Shown here: positions 38,640 through 46,703 of the stretch, piece by piece
Position numbering within the stretch: position 1 is the stretch's first letter
Layout: each line of letters opens with the position of its first letter
From: Palsa-883 sp963847615
Lineage (GTDB): Bacteria; Pseudomonadota; Alphaproteobacteria; Acetobacterales; Acetobacteraceae
Reading direction: 5' to 3'
Assembly (NCBI GenBank): GCA_963847615.1
Contig: CAWKAN010000021.1
Coordinates: 1-64,000 of the forward strand
DNA length: 64,000 bases
Translations under genes and position numbers: made by a program
Notes under the pieces: model-generated
The model's input: only the letters and a program-made list of their open reading frames with translations
What the model was told of the DNA's origin: nothing
Database searches by the model: none

Positions 38640-39678
38640 GCCGCTCAATCTCTTGTTCGATGAACAGGTCGCCCTGTATGGGCGGGAACGCTTGGTTGAA
38701 CAGCATCTCGAAGAACTTCCACTGCCCTCTCGGCGTTGCCCGCAACAGGGTGATGACGGCGGTTAGCTGCAGGTCCAGGTGCGGCTCTCCGATGTTCTCC
38801 GTGAGAAGCTGGAAGTGTTTTTTCTTGCGGCGCTTGGTGATCGGGTCAGTCGGGTTTTTGAGCCGCAGGGCATCGAGTACGCCCGGCGGCATGCGATCAT
38901 AGATCAGGCGATTGGTCAGCTTGCCGATGTACGATGTCCGCGCGGACGACGAAGCGTCGAACGGCCACCCCATGACCCTGTAAATCTGTTCGTAGTAGGA
39001 AATCGGAAACTTTGTCTGGTAAGGACGAAACTCAGGCAAGACATAAGCGGCTAAAAGCCGCTGTAGACTATCGTGTGCACGGCGCTTTTGATACCCGGTT
39101 GCTTCATCAATGAGCGCGTCAATTGCAACATCGGCAAGACCGTCCAGTATTATCTTGGCAGTTATGGCGACATTTATTTGTGATGGCCCAAGCTCCTCCT
39201 TCTCATGTGCACGGACCCAAACATTCAGGATTCGTCGCAGAATATGTCCCGGGATGCCTTCGGCAATCGCGCCACCTTCCTGACGATACCGCAGAGGGGT
39301 CCGCAGGGCCTCGACAAGCTGGTGGTCGGCCATGACGAACGGGCGAAGGTTCTTGTGCGCCAGATAGAGAGGAAAGTGGATTTCGTCGTCTTCGGAGCGG
39401 CGCGTTGAAAGGGCGCCGCTCCGATAGATGCCCATCACCCGCATGAACTCCGTGCCAGAGATCACACGAACCGGCTCTCCCTCAATCTCCAAGACCGCGC
39501 ATTGGAATTTGCGTCCCACGAAATCCACGACCCCCTGATCGAGGGCGTGGTGCACTGGGGTTTCCCTGCCGGCCCAGCGCTGCTTGGCAGCGGCGCTGGC
39601 GATCTCAGATCTTTTTTCGGCCGGGAGCCGTTCCGCGCGTGCGCGACCGCCTTTGCTTTGTGGGGTATCGCTATCCAT
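38623..39678 (-). CDS. P63C domain-containing protein, transposon cargo
   Basis: 351 aa. N-terminus KGGRARAERLPAEKRSEIASAAAKQRW resembles the AlgZ/ribbon-like lead of this family. The P63C domain covers about residues 95-335, with LAHKNLRPFVMADHQLVEALRTPLRY, LIDEATGYQKRRAHDSLQRLLAAYV, FRPYQTKFPISYYEQIYRVMGWPF and RKKKHFQLLTENIGEP. P63C proteins occur in phages, prophages and bacterial genomes and have no established biochemical function. It is the largest cargo gene, transcribed inward from the right end, and its promoter region abuts the inverted repeat. Confidence 0.85.
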   Translation of the reverse strand: MDSDTPQSKGGRARAERLPAEKRSEIASAAAKQRWAGRETPVHHALDQGVVDFVGRKFQCAVLEIEGEPVRVISGTEFMRVMGIYRSGALSTRRSEDDEIHFPLYLAHKNLRPFVMADHQLVEALRTPLRYRQEGGAIAEGIPGHILRRILNVWVRAHEKEELGPSQINVAITAKIILDGLADVAIDALIDEATGYQKRRAHDSLQRLLAAYVLPEFRPYQTKFPISYYEQIYRVMGWPFDASSSARTSYIGKLTNRLIYDRMPPGVLDALRLKNPTDPITKRRKKKHFQLLTENIGEPHLDLQLTAVITLLRATPRGQWKFFEMLFNQAFPPIQGDLFIEQEIERLSIPE

Positions 39679-39750
39679 CGCCCGACTCCATGCTTGCCAG
39701 TCAGCAAGCAGATTAGGCGTTAAAGTTTCCCGAACGCAAGCATTTTCGCT

Positions 39751-39775
39751 TAGGTGTGCTTGCTACATAATACCG
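39751..39775. repeat. right terminal inverted repeat
   Basis: TAGGTGTGCTTGCTACATAA TACCG, the exact complement of the left end. Confidence 0.92.
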
Positions 39776-39783
39776 CCGTTCTC
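39776..39783. repeat. target-site duplication, right
   Basis: CCGTTCTC immediately outside the right inverted repeat, identical to 35,888-35,895. Confidence 0.88.
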
Positions 39784-40300
39784 ACGGTGCATGGGGTTGA
39801 TGCACGGTTCTTCGTTCACGCCCCCGGCGCACCGGCCAGCCCGCGGACGCCCAGCCGCCGCCGCACGCCACCGACCCGTCAGCCGAGCCCGAGCCCGGCG
39901 CGCACTGTCACCCGCACCGCCGCGTCGTCCGGTGGAACACTGTTGCATGGGGTCGTTGCGCGATTTTTTACCCACCGCCGCAGGACCCCGGCCGGCGGGC
40001 TGGCATTCCGCCGCCGCCGCACGCCACCAGCCCGCCGGCCGAGGCGCCGCCCGCCGCGCACCGTCACCACCACCGGGTCGTGGCCCGGTGGCAGGCTGTT
40101 GCATGGGGTTTTGTCGCGATCCTTCACCTGCCCCCGCATCGCCCCAGCCGGACGCGCAGCGCTCCGCCACGGCCCTGCGCCTGGCCACCGGCGGCCGCCG
40201 CACCCGGTCCGCACCGGCACCACCACCGGATCGCCGTTCGGCGGCAGGCTGGTGTACGGGTCGTTGCCGCGTTTTTTCCGCTCGCCATCCGGCCGCGCCG
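39784..40300. repeat. long direct repeats, right part of interrupted array
   Basis: Three to four diverged units of ~150 bp, each with CACCACCGGGTCGTGGCCCG or a variant, then GGCAGGCTGTTGCATGGGGT and a T-rich segment (CGCGATTTTTTACCC, TCGCGATCCTTCACC, CCGCGTTTTTTCCGC). They continue the array at 35,622-35,895. No convincing gene: the open frames have repetitive Arg/Pro/Ala composition. The rest of the gap to 40,642 shows only a degenerate ACACGGAG repeat near 40,517-40,557. Confidence 0.75.
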
Positions 40301-40642
40301 AGGCCGGTGACGACAGCGGCGCGACAGCGAACACGCGGTGCGGCGAGGGTGGTGGGCATCGGCGATCCGGACTGACAGTTAGTCAGTCGTTCTTACATCA
40401 GATCCCCCCGCCGACGCCATGCAAACCGTCACCTCACCGGGCGACCGCGCGCCACCCACCGCCCTGCCTCCATCACGACGCCTCGGGTGTGCGATCCACC
40501 GCAAGCAAGCCAGTTGTAACACGGAGAAGCAGGGAGGCAGCCGGAGCACACGGAGACAACTGCCGCCACAAGCCGCCTTGCCCAAGGACCACCACCCGGC
40601 CGTTCCGCCCAACCGCCCGCGGCACCGCCTCGCGCCGGCGGC

Positions 40643-41206
40643 CTAGGCCGGGAAGCTCAGCCCCCGGTACAGCTCCGCCAGCGGCAGCGTGAGATCCAGG
40701 CCCGGCAACACCAGCGCCCCATCCGTGTGCGCGCTGGCAATCCACGCCCCGCCCGGCTCGCGGCGAAACAGCGTGGCGGCCACCGCGGTCTGCTCCAGCA
40801 GCACGTAGGCGCGCAGCGAGGGCACCGCGGCGTAGTCGATCAGCTTGTCCACCCGGTCGGTGGTGGCGGTGTCGTCCGACAGCACCTCGAAGATCGCCAC
40901 CGCGTCGGTCAGCGTCCGCGTGGCCTGGTCGAGCGGGCCGGCGCAGACCACGACATCCGGATAACGGATGCGGGTGCCGGCGCGCAGCCGCATCTCTAAC
41001 ATTGCCATCAGCGCTCGGTCACCGATCAACGCTATCAGCGCCGCCCATAGATTTCCGACGATGCGCTGGTGCGCAATGCTGCCCCCGGTCATCGGGATCG
41101 CATCCCGCCCGTCGAACTCATATTTTCCCTCCTGCCGGTCTTCCCAGGCAAGGAAGGTCTCCGTGGTCCATGGCCGGTCCAGCACGGTGTCCATGAGCTC
41201 AATCAT
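40643..41206 (-). CDS. Uma2 family (DUF820) protein
   Basis: 187 aa, PD-(D/E)XK-superfamily predicted nuclease of unknown biology. Features: FLAWEDRQEGKYEFDGRDAIPMTGGSIAHQRIVGNLWAAL at the N-terminus, IRYPDVVVCAG carrying the conserved Asp, and IFEVLSDDTATTDRVDKLIDYAAVPSLRAYVLLEQ with the conserved Glu. The start is uncertain: ATG at 41,206, ATG at 41,194 and GTG at 41,221 are all open, none with a clear ribosome site. It lies downstream of the STAND gene on the same strand, 130 bases away. Confidence 0.85.
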   Translation of the reverse strand: MIELMDTVLDRPWTTETFLAWEDRQEGKYEFDGRDAIPMTGGSIAHQRIVGNLWAALIALIGDRALMAMLEMRLRAGTRIRYPDVVVCAGPLDQATRTLTDAVAIFEVLSDDTATTDRVDKLIDYAAVPSLRAYVLLEQTAVAATLFRREPGGAWIASAHTDGALVLPGLDLTLPLAELYRGLSFPA

Positions 41207-41337
41207 AGCTGCAGCCGGCACGCCGCGTCAACTCCGGCGCGCGATCGGCAAGCTCGTGACCGCGCGCTCGTCCCGCAAACACCCCCGTCATGGACCGGCG
41301 GTCGGGCTACCCCACGCCGCGCCGTGCGCCGGCCGCA

Positions 41338-43803
41338 TCACGCCGGACCCAGCCCGGCCTCCCGCCGCAGCGTCGCGACGGTGGCGGCGATCGCCGCCGC
41401 GCTGTTGCCCAGCGCCGCCAGCAGGATGGCGTAGTTCCGGATCGCGTCGTCGCGGTGCGGGTGGGCGTGTCCGGTGGCACGCTCGAAGGCGAGCAAGATC
41501 GTCACCATCCGCCGCGACAGCGGTTCCGCCTCGCCCAGCCGGTTCGTGGCGCGCAGCAACTCGGCGAGGTTGTTGAGGCGGATCGCGACATTCGGATGGT
41601 CCTTGCCGAAGCTAGCCTCGTCGATCGCCAGCGCGCGGCGAACCAGCGGTTCCGCCTCGCCCAGCCGGTTCGTGTCGCGCAGCAACAAGGCGAGGTTGTT
41701 GAGGTCGCGCGCAACGTTCGGATGGTCCTTGCCGAGGCTGGCCTCGTCGATCGCCAGCGCGCGGCGATACAGCGGTTCCGCCTCGCCCAGCCGGTTGGTG
41801 GCGCCCAGCAGCTCGGCGAGGTTGTTGAGGTCGATCGCGACGGTCGGATGGTCCTTGCCGAGGCTGGCCTCACCGATCTCCAGCGCGCGGCGAAACAGCG
41901 GTTCCGCCTCGCCCAGCCGGTTCGTGTCGCGCAGCAACGCGGCGAGGTTGTTGAGGGCGGTCGCGACGGTCGGATGGTCCTTGCCGAGGCTGGCCTCGCC
42001 GATCGCCAGCGCGCGGCGATGCAGCGGTTCCGCGCGGGCGTAGGCGGCCTTGGTGTGGAACAGCTCGCCGAGCTGGTTCATCAGCCGCCCGGTCGGTGCC
42101 GCGATCCCGGCCGCGTCCGCCTGTGCCGCCACCGCCTCCGCATGCGGCGCCAGCGGATCGAGCCGGCCCCAGGTGCGCACGTCCTGCGGATCGCCGCTGA
42201 ATGCGGCATCCACCCAGCCCAGCGCCTCGGTCAGCCGCGCCGTTGTTGCCCCCGCCGCCGCCAGCCCGCGCCGCGTCACGTCCTGCACCAGCCGGTGCAC
42301 CAGGAACGAGCCGCCCGCGCCATCGCGCGTCACCAGCGAATAGGCCGCCAGGTCGTCCAGCGCCGCCGTGGCGTCCTCCGCCGCGGCGCCCGGCACCGCC
42401 ACCTCCAGCAGGAACCCCGGCACCGGGTCGGGCGCCAGGAACGCCAGCCGCTCCAGCAGATGCCGCCCGGCCTCGGTCAGTTGGTCCACCGAGGTCTGCC
42501 AGGTCTCCGCCACCGCATGGTGGTAGCCGGTGATCGCCTGGCTGCCCCAGCCGACCACCCGCGCCCGGTTGCCCTGCCATAGCGCGCGATACGCCGCGAA
42601 GCCGAGGCCGCGCGCCTCGATCGTCGCCGCCGCCATCTCCAGCGCCAGCGCGAGCCGGCCCAGCTCCTCGGCCAGCGTGCGCGCCTGCGCCGCGTCGTCC
42701 GCCGCCTTGGGGCGGCCGCCCTCCGTCGCCGCCAGCAGGAACGCCGCCGCGTCATCCAGGCTCAGCACGTCCAGGTCCAGCCGCTCCACCCCGCGCGCGA
42801 ACCCCGCCGCGAGGCGGCTGGTCAGCACCACGTGCCCGCCTTGCAGCCGCCCGAGCAGCCGGTTCGCCGCTTCCAGCGCCGCCGCGCTGTCGACGTTGTC
42901 CAGGATCAGCAACCAGCCCGGATGGGCGTTCAGCCAGGCCAGCACCGCCTCCATCCGCGCGGCCTCGTCCTTCGCGGGGTCCGCCTCCAGCCGCAGCGGC
43001 CCGACCAGCGCGGCCAGCCCGGCCTGCAGTTTTTCCGCCGTCTCGGCGTCCAGCAGCGCCAGCGCGCAATACTCCGCCCGGTGCGCCCAGGCGTATTCCA
43101 CCGCCGCGCGCGTCTTGCCCACTCCGCCGAGCCCATGCACCGCCCGCCCCGCGATCGCCGCCGCCCCGCCGTCCGCTCGCGTCAGGCTGTCCCGCAGCCG
43201 GCGCATGAACGCCGCGCGGCCTTTGAACAGCGCCCCGAGGCTGGGGTAGGGCAGCAGGATCAGCTTGGGCGCCACGCGGGACTCGACCGGAACGCGCGCC
43301 GGCCAGCGATGCAGGCCCACGCGGCGGCACAGTTCAGCCACCGACGCGAAGCCGTCGTAATGCAGCCCCGCACTCTTGATGCGCGTCACGAAGTCGCGCT
43401 GTAGGTCAGGATAATCCGCGCCGCCCGGCGACTTGTCGTCGGGTTCGTAGCCGTCCCGCGCGATGTACAGCAGGCATTCCTTGCCGTGGTGCCGCGCGAG
43501 GTAATATTCCCATTGCGTATAGGATGCTCGGTCTATCCCTGCCGGCAGAACACCGGGGACCTTGGCCGCTTCATCCGGCTTCGGGCAGGCGCCGCTGCGC
43601 TTGCCGATCACGCAAATCACCGTCGTGCACGAGGCGATGTAGTCGTCCAGCGCCTCCAACAGCGTTCGCACCTTGCGGTCGGGCAGGAACTGCTCCTGCA
43701 CTTTCACCAACACATCGCGCGTGCCGAAATCGTCGGTCAGCGCGTTCCGCGCGGTGCGAAACTCGCTGCTCACCGCCGAAAGGAAGACGCGAAACTCCGG
43801 CAT
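41338..43803 (-). CDS. STAND NTPase: DUF4062 - NB-ARC - TPR
   Basis: 821 aa signalling ATPase. Residues 1-~110 (MPEFRVFLSAVSSEFRTARNAL, YIASCTTVICVIGKRSG, CLLYIARDGYE) form a DUF4062-type N-terminal domain. Residues ~190-480 are the NTPase: P-loop HGLGGVGKTR (223-232), Walker B GWLLILDNVD, VVLTSRL. The C-terminal third holds about five ~42-residue kinesin-light-chain-like TPRs (GEAEPLYRRALAIDEASLGKDHP). STAND proteins sense a ligand with their repeats and activate the N-terminal domain; several act in antiviral defence. Ligand and output are unknown. The ATG at 43,803 gives the conserved start. Confidence 0.87.
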   Translation of the reverse strand: MPEFRVFLSAVSSEFRTARNALTDDFGTRDVLVKVQEQFLPDRKVRTLLEALDDYIASCTTVICVIGKRSGACPKPDEAAKVPGVLPAGIDRASYTQWEYYLARHHGKECLLYIARDGYEPDDKSPGGADYPDLQRDFVTRIKSAGLHYDGFASVAELCRRVGLHRWPARVPVESRVAPKLILLPYPSLGALFKGRAAFMRRLRDSLTRADGGAAAIAGRAVHGLGGVGKTRAAVEYAWAHRAEYCALALLDAETAEKLQAGLAALVGPLRLEADPAKDEAARMEAVLAWLNAHPGWLLILDNVDSAAALEAANRLLGRLQGGHVVLTSRLAAGFARGVERLDLDVLSLDDAAAFLLAATEGGRPKAADDAAQARTLAEELGRLALALEMAAATIEARGLGFAAYRALWQGNRARVVGWGSQAITGYHHAVAETWQTSVDQLTEAGRHLLERLAFLAPDPVPGFLLEVAVPGAAAEDATAALDDLAAYSLVTRDGAGGSFLVHRLVQDVTRRGLAAAGATTARLTEALGWVDAAFSGDPQDVRTWGRLDPLAPHAEAVAAQADAAGIAAPTGRLMNQLGELFHTKAAYARAEPLHRRALAIGEASLGKDHPTVATALNNLAALLRDTNRLGEAEPLFRRALEIGEASLGKDHPTVAIDLNNLAELLGATNRLGEAEPLYRRALAIDEASLGKDHPNVARDLNNLALLLRDTNRLGEAEPLVRRALAIDEASFGKDHPNVAIRLNNLAELLRATNRLGEAEPLSRRMVTILLAFERATGHAHPHRDDAIRNYAILLAALGNSAAAIAATVATLRREAGLGPA
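41535..42045. repeat. 126-bp tandem repeats encoding TPRs
   Basis: Four consecutive near-identical 126-bp units (each containing CGCAGCAACAAGGCGAGGTT or a close variant and GGTTCCGCCTCGCCCAGCCG) within the STAND gene. Confidence 0.9.
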
Positions 43804-43824
43804 CGATCCCGCACCCGCGACCAA

Positions 43825-44253
43825 ATCGCTTCAGGACCGACCCTGCCACGCCCGAGGCCAACGCGAAACCGCTATCCGACTCCCGACCGCGGCTCCCGCG
43901 CTTCGCCCCGCCCGCCCGCAAGTCAGCAAGTTGCAACGCAGATGAACGCAAATAACGCAGATGAACGCAAATCCCGGATGCACCGACAATGCTTCAACCG
44001 GCCCGCCGCATCCAGAAACGACGGAATGAACGACCGGCCCGGCCTGTCCACCATCGACGCCGCGGCGACCCCCCGACACCATCGGCGTTCATCGGCGTTC
44101 ATCGGCGGCAATTTTCGCTTCCCTTCGCCCAGCCGCGTTCACCAAGACCAATCGCCAATTCCCCCCCCATCACCGCCCCCCAACCTCGCCCCCCTCGGTA
44201 AGTCCGCGGTAAGCTGCCCCCACCACACTGCCCCACCCACAAGATCGTTGCCC
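43825..44253. other. intergenic region with short repeats
   Basis: Between divergent STAND and response-regulator genes. Contains AACGCAGATGAACGCAAATA repeated twice (43,934-43,970) and, inverted and degenerate, CGTTCATCGGCGTTCATCGG near 44,087-44,106. No gene or clear promoter was recognised. Confidence 0.5.
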
Positions 44254-44928
44254 ATGCGATTGCTCGCCGTCGAAGACGAACCCGACCTTGGCCTGCTGCT
44301 GCGCGATGCCCTCGCCCGCGGCGGCTTCGCCGTCGACCTCGTCACCGGCATCGCAGCGGCCGAGGACCACCTCGCCGCCGCCAGCTACGACGCGATGATC
44401 CTCGACCTCGGCCTCGCCGACGGCGACGGCCTCACCCTGCTGCGCGGCCTGCGCCGCCGCCGCGCCATGCTGCCCGTGCTCATCCTCACCGCGCGCGACG
44501 CGCCGGAGGACCGCGTCACCGGCCTCGACAGCGGCGCCGACGACTACCTGGTCAAGCCGTTCCACATGCCCGAGCTGATCTCGCGCATGCGCGCCCTGCT
44601 GCGCCGCCCCAACGCCGCGCTCGGCGTGGTGCTGCGGCTCGGCGAGCTGGTGCTGGACACCACCGCGCGCCAGGCCTCCGTCGCCGGCGCGCCGCTGGAG
44701 CTGTCGCTGCGCGAGACCGCGCTGCTCGAGCTGTTGCTGCGCCGCCAGGGCCGCGTGGTGCCGCGCGAGGCGATCGAGCAGGCGCTGTACGGCTTCGACG
44801 CCGCGATCGGCTCCAACGCCCTGGAGGTCCTGGTGCACCGGCTGCGCCGCAAGCTGACCGAGGCCGGCGCCTCGGCCGCGGTGCACACGCTGCGCGGCGT
44901 CGGCTACCTGCTGGCCGAGCCGCTATGA
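44254..44928 (+). CDS. OmpR/PhoB-family response regulator
   Basis: 224 aa. Receiver domain with acidic pocket EDE at 7-9, phosphoacceptor Asp51 (ILDLGLADGDG), Thr79 and Lys101 (VKPF); C-terminal winged-helix DNA-binding domain ending NALEVLVHRLRRKLTEAGASAAVHTLRGVGYLL. It resembles QseB/PmrA/TctD-type regulators. The start MRLLAVEDEPDLG is fixed by homology. Its stop overlaps the kinase start (ATGA). Likely targets are the adjacent cytochrome b/PepSY genes or envelope functions, but no binding sites were identified. Confidence 0.92.
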   Translation: MRLLAVEDEPDLGLLLRDALARGGFAVDLVTGIAAAEDHLAAASYDAMILDLGLADGDGLTLLRGLRRRRAMLPVLILTARDAPEDRVTGLDSGADDYLVKPFHMPELISRMRALLRRPNAALGVVLRLGELVLDTTARQASVAGAPLELSLRETALLELLLRRQGRVVPREAIEQALYGFDAAIGSNALEVLVHRLRRKLTEAGASAAVHTLRGVGYLLAEPL

Positions 44929-46703
44929 CCGCGCCGCCCTGGTCGCTCGCCCGCCGCCTGGCCTGGCGGCTCGCCGGCGTGCTGGTCGGCGCCATCGGCC
45001 TGGCCGCGATCGCCGTCGGCTGGCGCGCCATCGTCATCGCCCGCGCGCTCGACGATACCGCGCTGCAGGCCCAGGTGCGCGCCGTCGCCGCCCACCTCGC
45101 CGCCGCCCCCGACGGCACCCCGCTTCTCGACCTGCCGCCCGCCCTGGCCGCCGCGTTCCAGGTCGGCGCGGCGGCCAGGGAAGGGAGCCAGGAACGGAGC
45201 CAGGATCGGACCCGGGAGGCGACACGGGACGCAAGCGGGGAGGGGGCCGGCGCCGAAGCGGGCGCCGCGACCGCAGCCGGGGCGGGCGGCAACCTCTACC
45301 TCGTCGCCGGCCCGCAGGACCAGGTCCTGCTGGCCTCGGACCCGGCCGCGGCCGCGCTGGTCGCCCCCTACCTGCCGCCCGGCGACGGGCTGTTCCGCGT
45401 CCCGTCGGCGCCGGCCCAGCCGCGCGGCATGGTCGGCTTCGTCGCCCGCGCCGGCCGGTTTCGCGTCGCGGTGGCGCAAAGCCGCGAGCAGAGCGAGGTG
45501 CTGGTGCGCAGCCTGCTCGGCGAGTTCCTCTCCACCAGCCTGCTGCTGCTCGGCGCCATCGGCGGCGCCGCGGTGCTGATCGGGGTCTGGACGGTCAGCG
45601 ACGGGCTGCGCCCGCTGCGCCGCGCCTCGGCCGCCGCTGCGCGGGTCGATCCGGCGCAGCCCGGCCTGCGCCTGCCGGACGCTGACCTGCCCGGCGAGGT
45701 GGCGCCGCTGGTCGCCGCGGTGAACCAGGCGCTGGCCCGGATGGAGGCGGCGCTGGCCGCGCAGCGCCGCTTCGTCGGTGACGCCGCGCACACGCTGCGC
45801 ACCCCGCTCGCCGTGCTGACCGCGCGGCTGGACACGCTGTCCGCGGCGGCGCCGCCCGACCGGCACGCGGTGGACGCGCTGCGCCGCGACGCCGACCGGA
45901 TGGCGCGGCTGATCGAGCAGATGCTGCTGATGGCCCGGCTCGACGGCCAGCCGCTGGACGTCACCCGCCCGGTGGTGCTGCGCGCGGTGGCGGTGGAGGC
46001 GATCAGCGCGCTCGCCCCGCTGGCGCTGCGCCGCGGGCTGGAGCTGGCGCTGCGCGAGACCGGCACGCCCGGCCCGGTCAGCGGCAACCACGCCATGCTG
46101 GTGATCGCGCTGACCAACCTGCTCGACAACGCGCTGGCGCACGCCCCGCCTTGCAGCCTGGTCGAGGTCGAGCTCGCCGCGCCTTCCCGCCTGACGGTGC
46201 TGGACCGCGGCCCCGGCGTGCCGCCGGCCGAGCGCGCGGCGGTCTTCGAGCGGTTCCACAGCGGCCTGCCGGGTGCGGTGCCCGCGGCCGGCGCGGCGCT
46301 GGGCGAGGCGCCCGGGGCGAGCGCGGCAGCGCCGAGGACAAGGCCAGCCGGGCCAGAGCCAGCCGGGGCACGGCCAGCCGGGGCAGGACCGGCCGGACCA
46401 GGGGCAGCCGGGGCAGGGCCGGCCGGACCAGGGGCAGCCGGACCAGGGGCAGCCGGACCAGGGCCAGCTGGGGCAGGGGCAGCCGGGGCAGGGGCGGCAG
46501 CGGCCGAGCGCCGGGCGCCGCAGGGGGCCGGGCTGGGCCTGGCCATCGTCGCCGGCATCGCCGCGGCCCATCGCGGCGCCGCCTGGGTGGCGGACCGCGA
46601 GGGCGGCGGCGCGGCCTTCGTGCTGGCGCTCGGCACGGCCGGCGTGGCGTCGCCGGACGCCCCGGACCGGCCTGGTCAACCCCCTGACCGGGGTCAACCC
46701 TGA
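44925..46703 (+). CDS. sensor histidine kinase with repeat insertions
   Basis: 592 aa inner-membrane kinase of the TctE/QseC type. Helix 1 GVLVGAIGLAAIAVGW, periplasmic sensor, helix 2 TSLLLLGAIGGAAVLIGVW, then the H-box DAAHTLRTPLAVL, N-box NLLDNALAHAP and DRGPGVP. Two low-complexity inserts are encoded by tandem repeats: a charged one (EGSQERSQDRTREATRD) in the periplasmic domain and a ~50-residue Pro-Ala-Gly array between VFERFHSG and GAGLGLAIVAGIA, in the ATP-lid region. The core motifs remain intact. Partner of the preceding response regulator. Confidence 0.9.
   Translation: MTAPPWSLARRLAWRLAGVLVGAIGLAAIAVGWRAIVIARALDDTALQAQVRAVAAHLAAAPDGTPLLDLPPALAAAFQVGAAAREGSQERSQDRTREATRDASGEGAGAEAGAATAAGAGGNLYLVAGPQDQVLLASDPAAAALVAPYLPPGDGLFRVPSAPAQPRGMVGFVARAGRFRVAVAQSREQSEVLVRSLLGEFLSTSLLLLGAIGGAAVLIGVWTVSDGLRPLRRASAAAARVDPAQPGLRLPDADLPGEVAPLVAAVNQALARMEAALAAQRRFVGDAAHTLRTPLAVLTARLDTLSAAAPPDRHAVDALRRDADRMARLIEQMLLMARLDGQPLDVTRPVVLRAVAVEAISALAPLALRRGLELALRETGTPGPVSGNHAMLVIALTNLLDNALAHAPPCSLVEVELAAPSRLTVLDRGPGVPPAERAAVFERFHSGLPGAVPAAGAALGEAPGASAAAPRTRPAGPEPAGARPAGAGPAGPGAAGAGPAGPGAAGPGAAGPGPAGAGAAGAGAAAAERRAPQGAGLGLAIVAGIAAAHRGAAWVADREGGGAAFVLALGTAGVASPDAPDRPGQPPDRGQP
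45180..45239. repeat. 12-bp tandem repeat in kinase periplasmic domain
   Basis: Five degenerate 12-base units (GAAGGGAGCCAG, GAACGGAGCCAG, GATCGGACCCGG...), in frame. Confidence 0.8.
46343..46492. repeat. 15-bp tandem repeat in kinase ATP lid
   Basis: About ten units of GGCAGCCGGACCAGG and close variants, in frame, encoding PAG-rich sequence. Confidence 0.88.

Larger units (their letters stand above)
35896..39775. mobile_element. IS1595/ISXO2-type transposon with cargo genes
   Basis: A 3,880-bp element with perfect 25-bp terminal inverted repeats (CGGTATTATGTAGCAAGCAC...), flanked by an exact 8-bp duplication. It encodes one ISXO2-like transposase plus five cargo genes. Its base composition is visibly less GC-rich than the flanks. 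Some IS1595 subgroups are known to carry passenger genes. It inserted into an array of long direct repeats. Intact ends, duplication and transposase suggest a recent, possibly mobile copy. Confidence 0.9.

Noticed and set aside
35622..40300. Repeats resembling a CRISPR array
   Set aside because: Units are ~115-150 bp, differ in length and divergence, have no alternating unique spacers, and no cas genes are near.
39784..40375. Open frames of about 200-260 codons across the right repeat array
   Set aside because: They read repeats in several frames with extreme Arg/Pro/Ala composition and no start signal.
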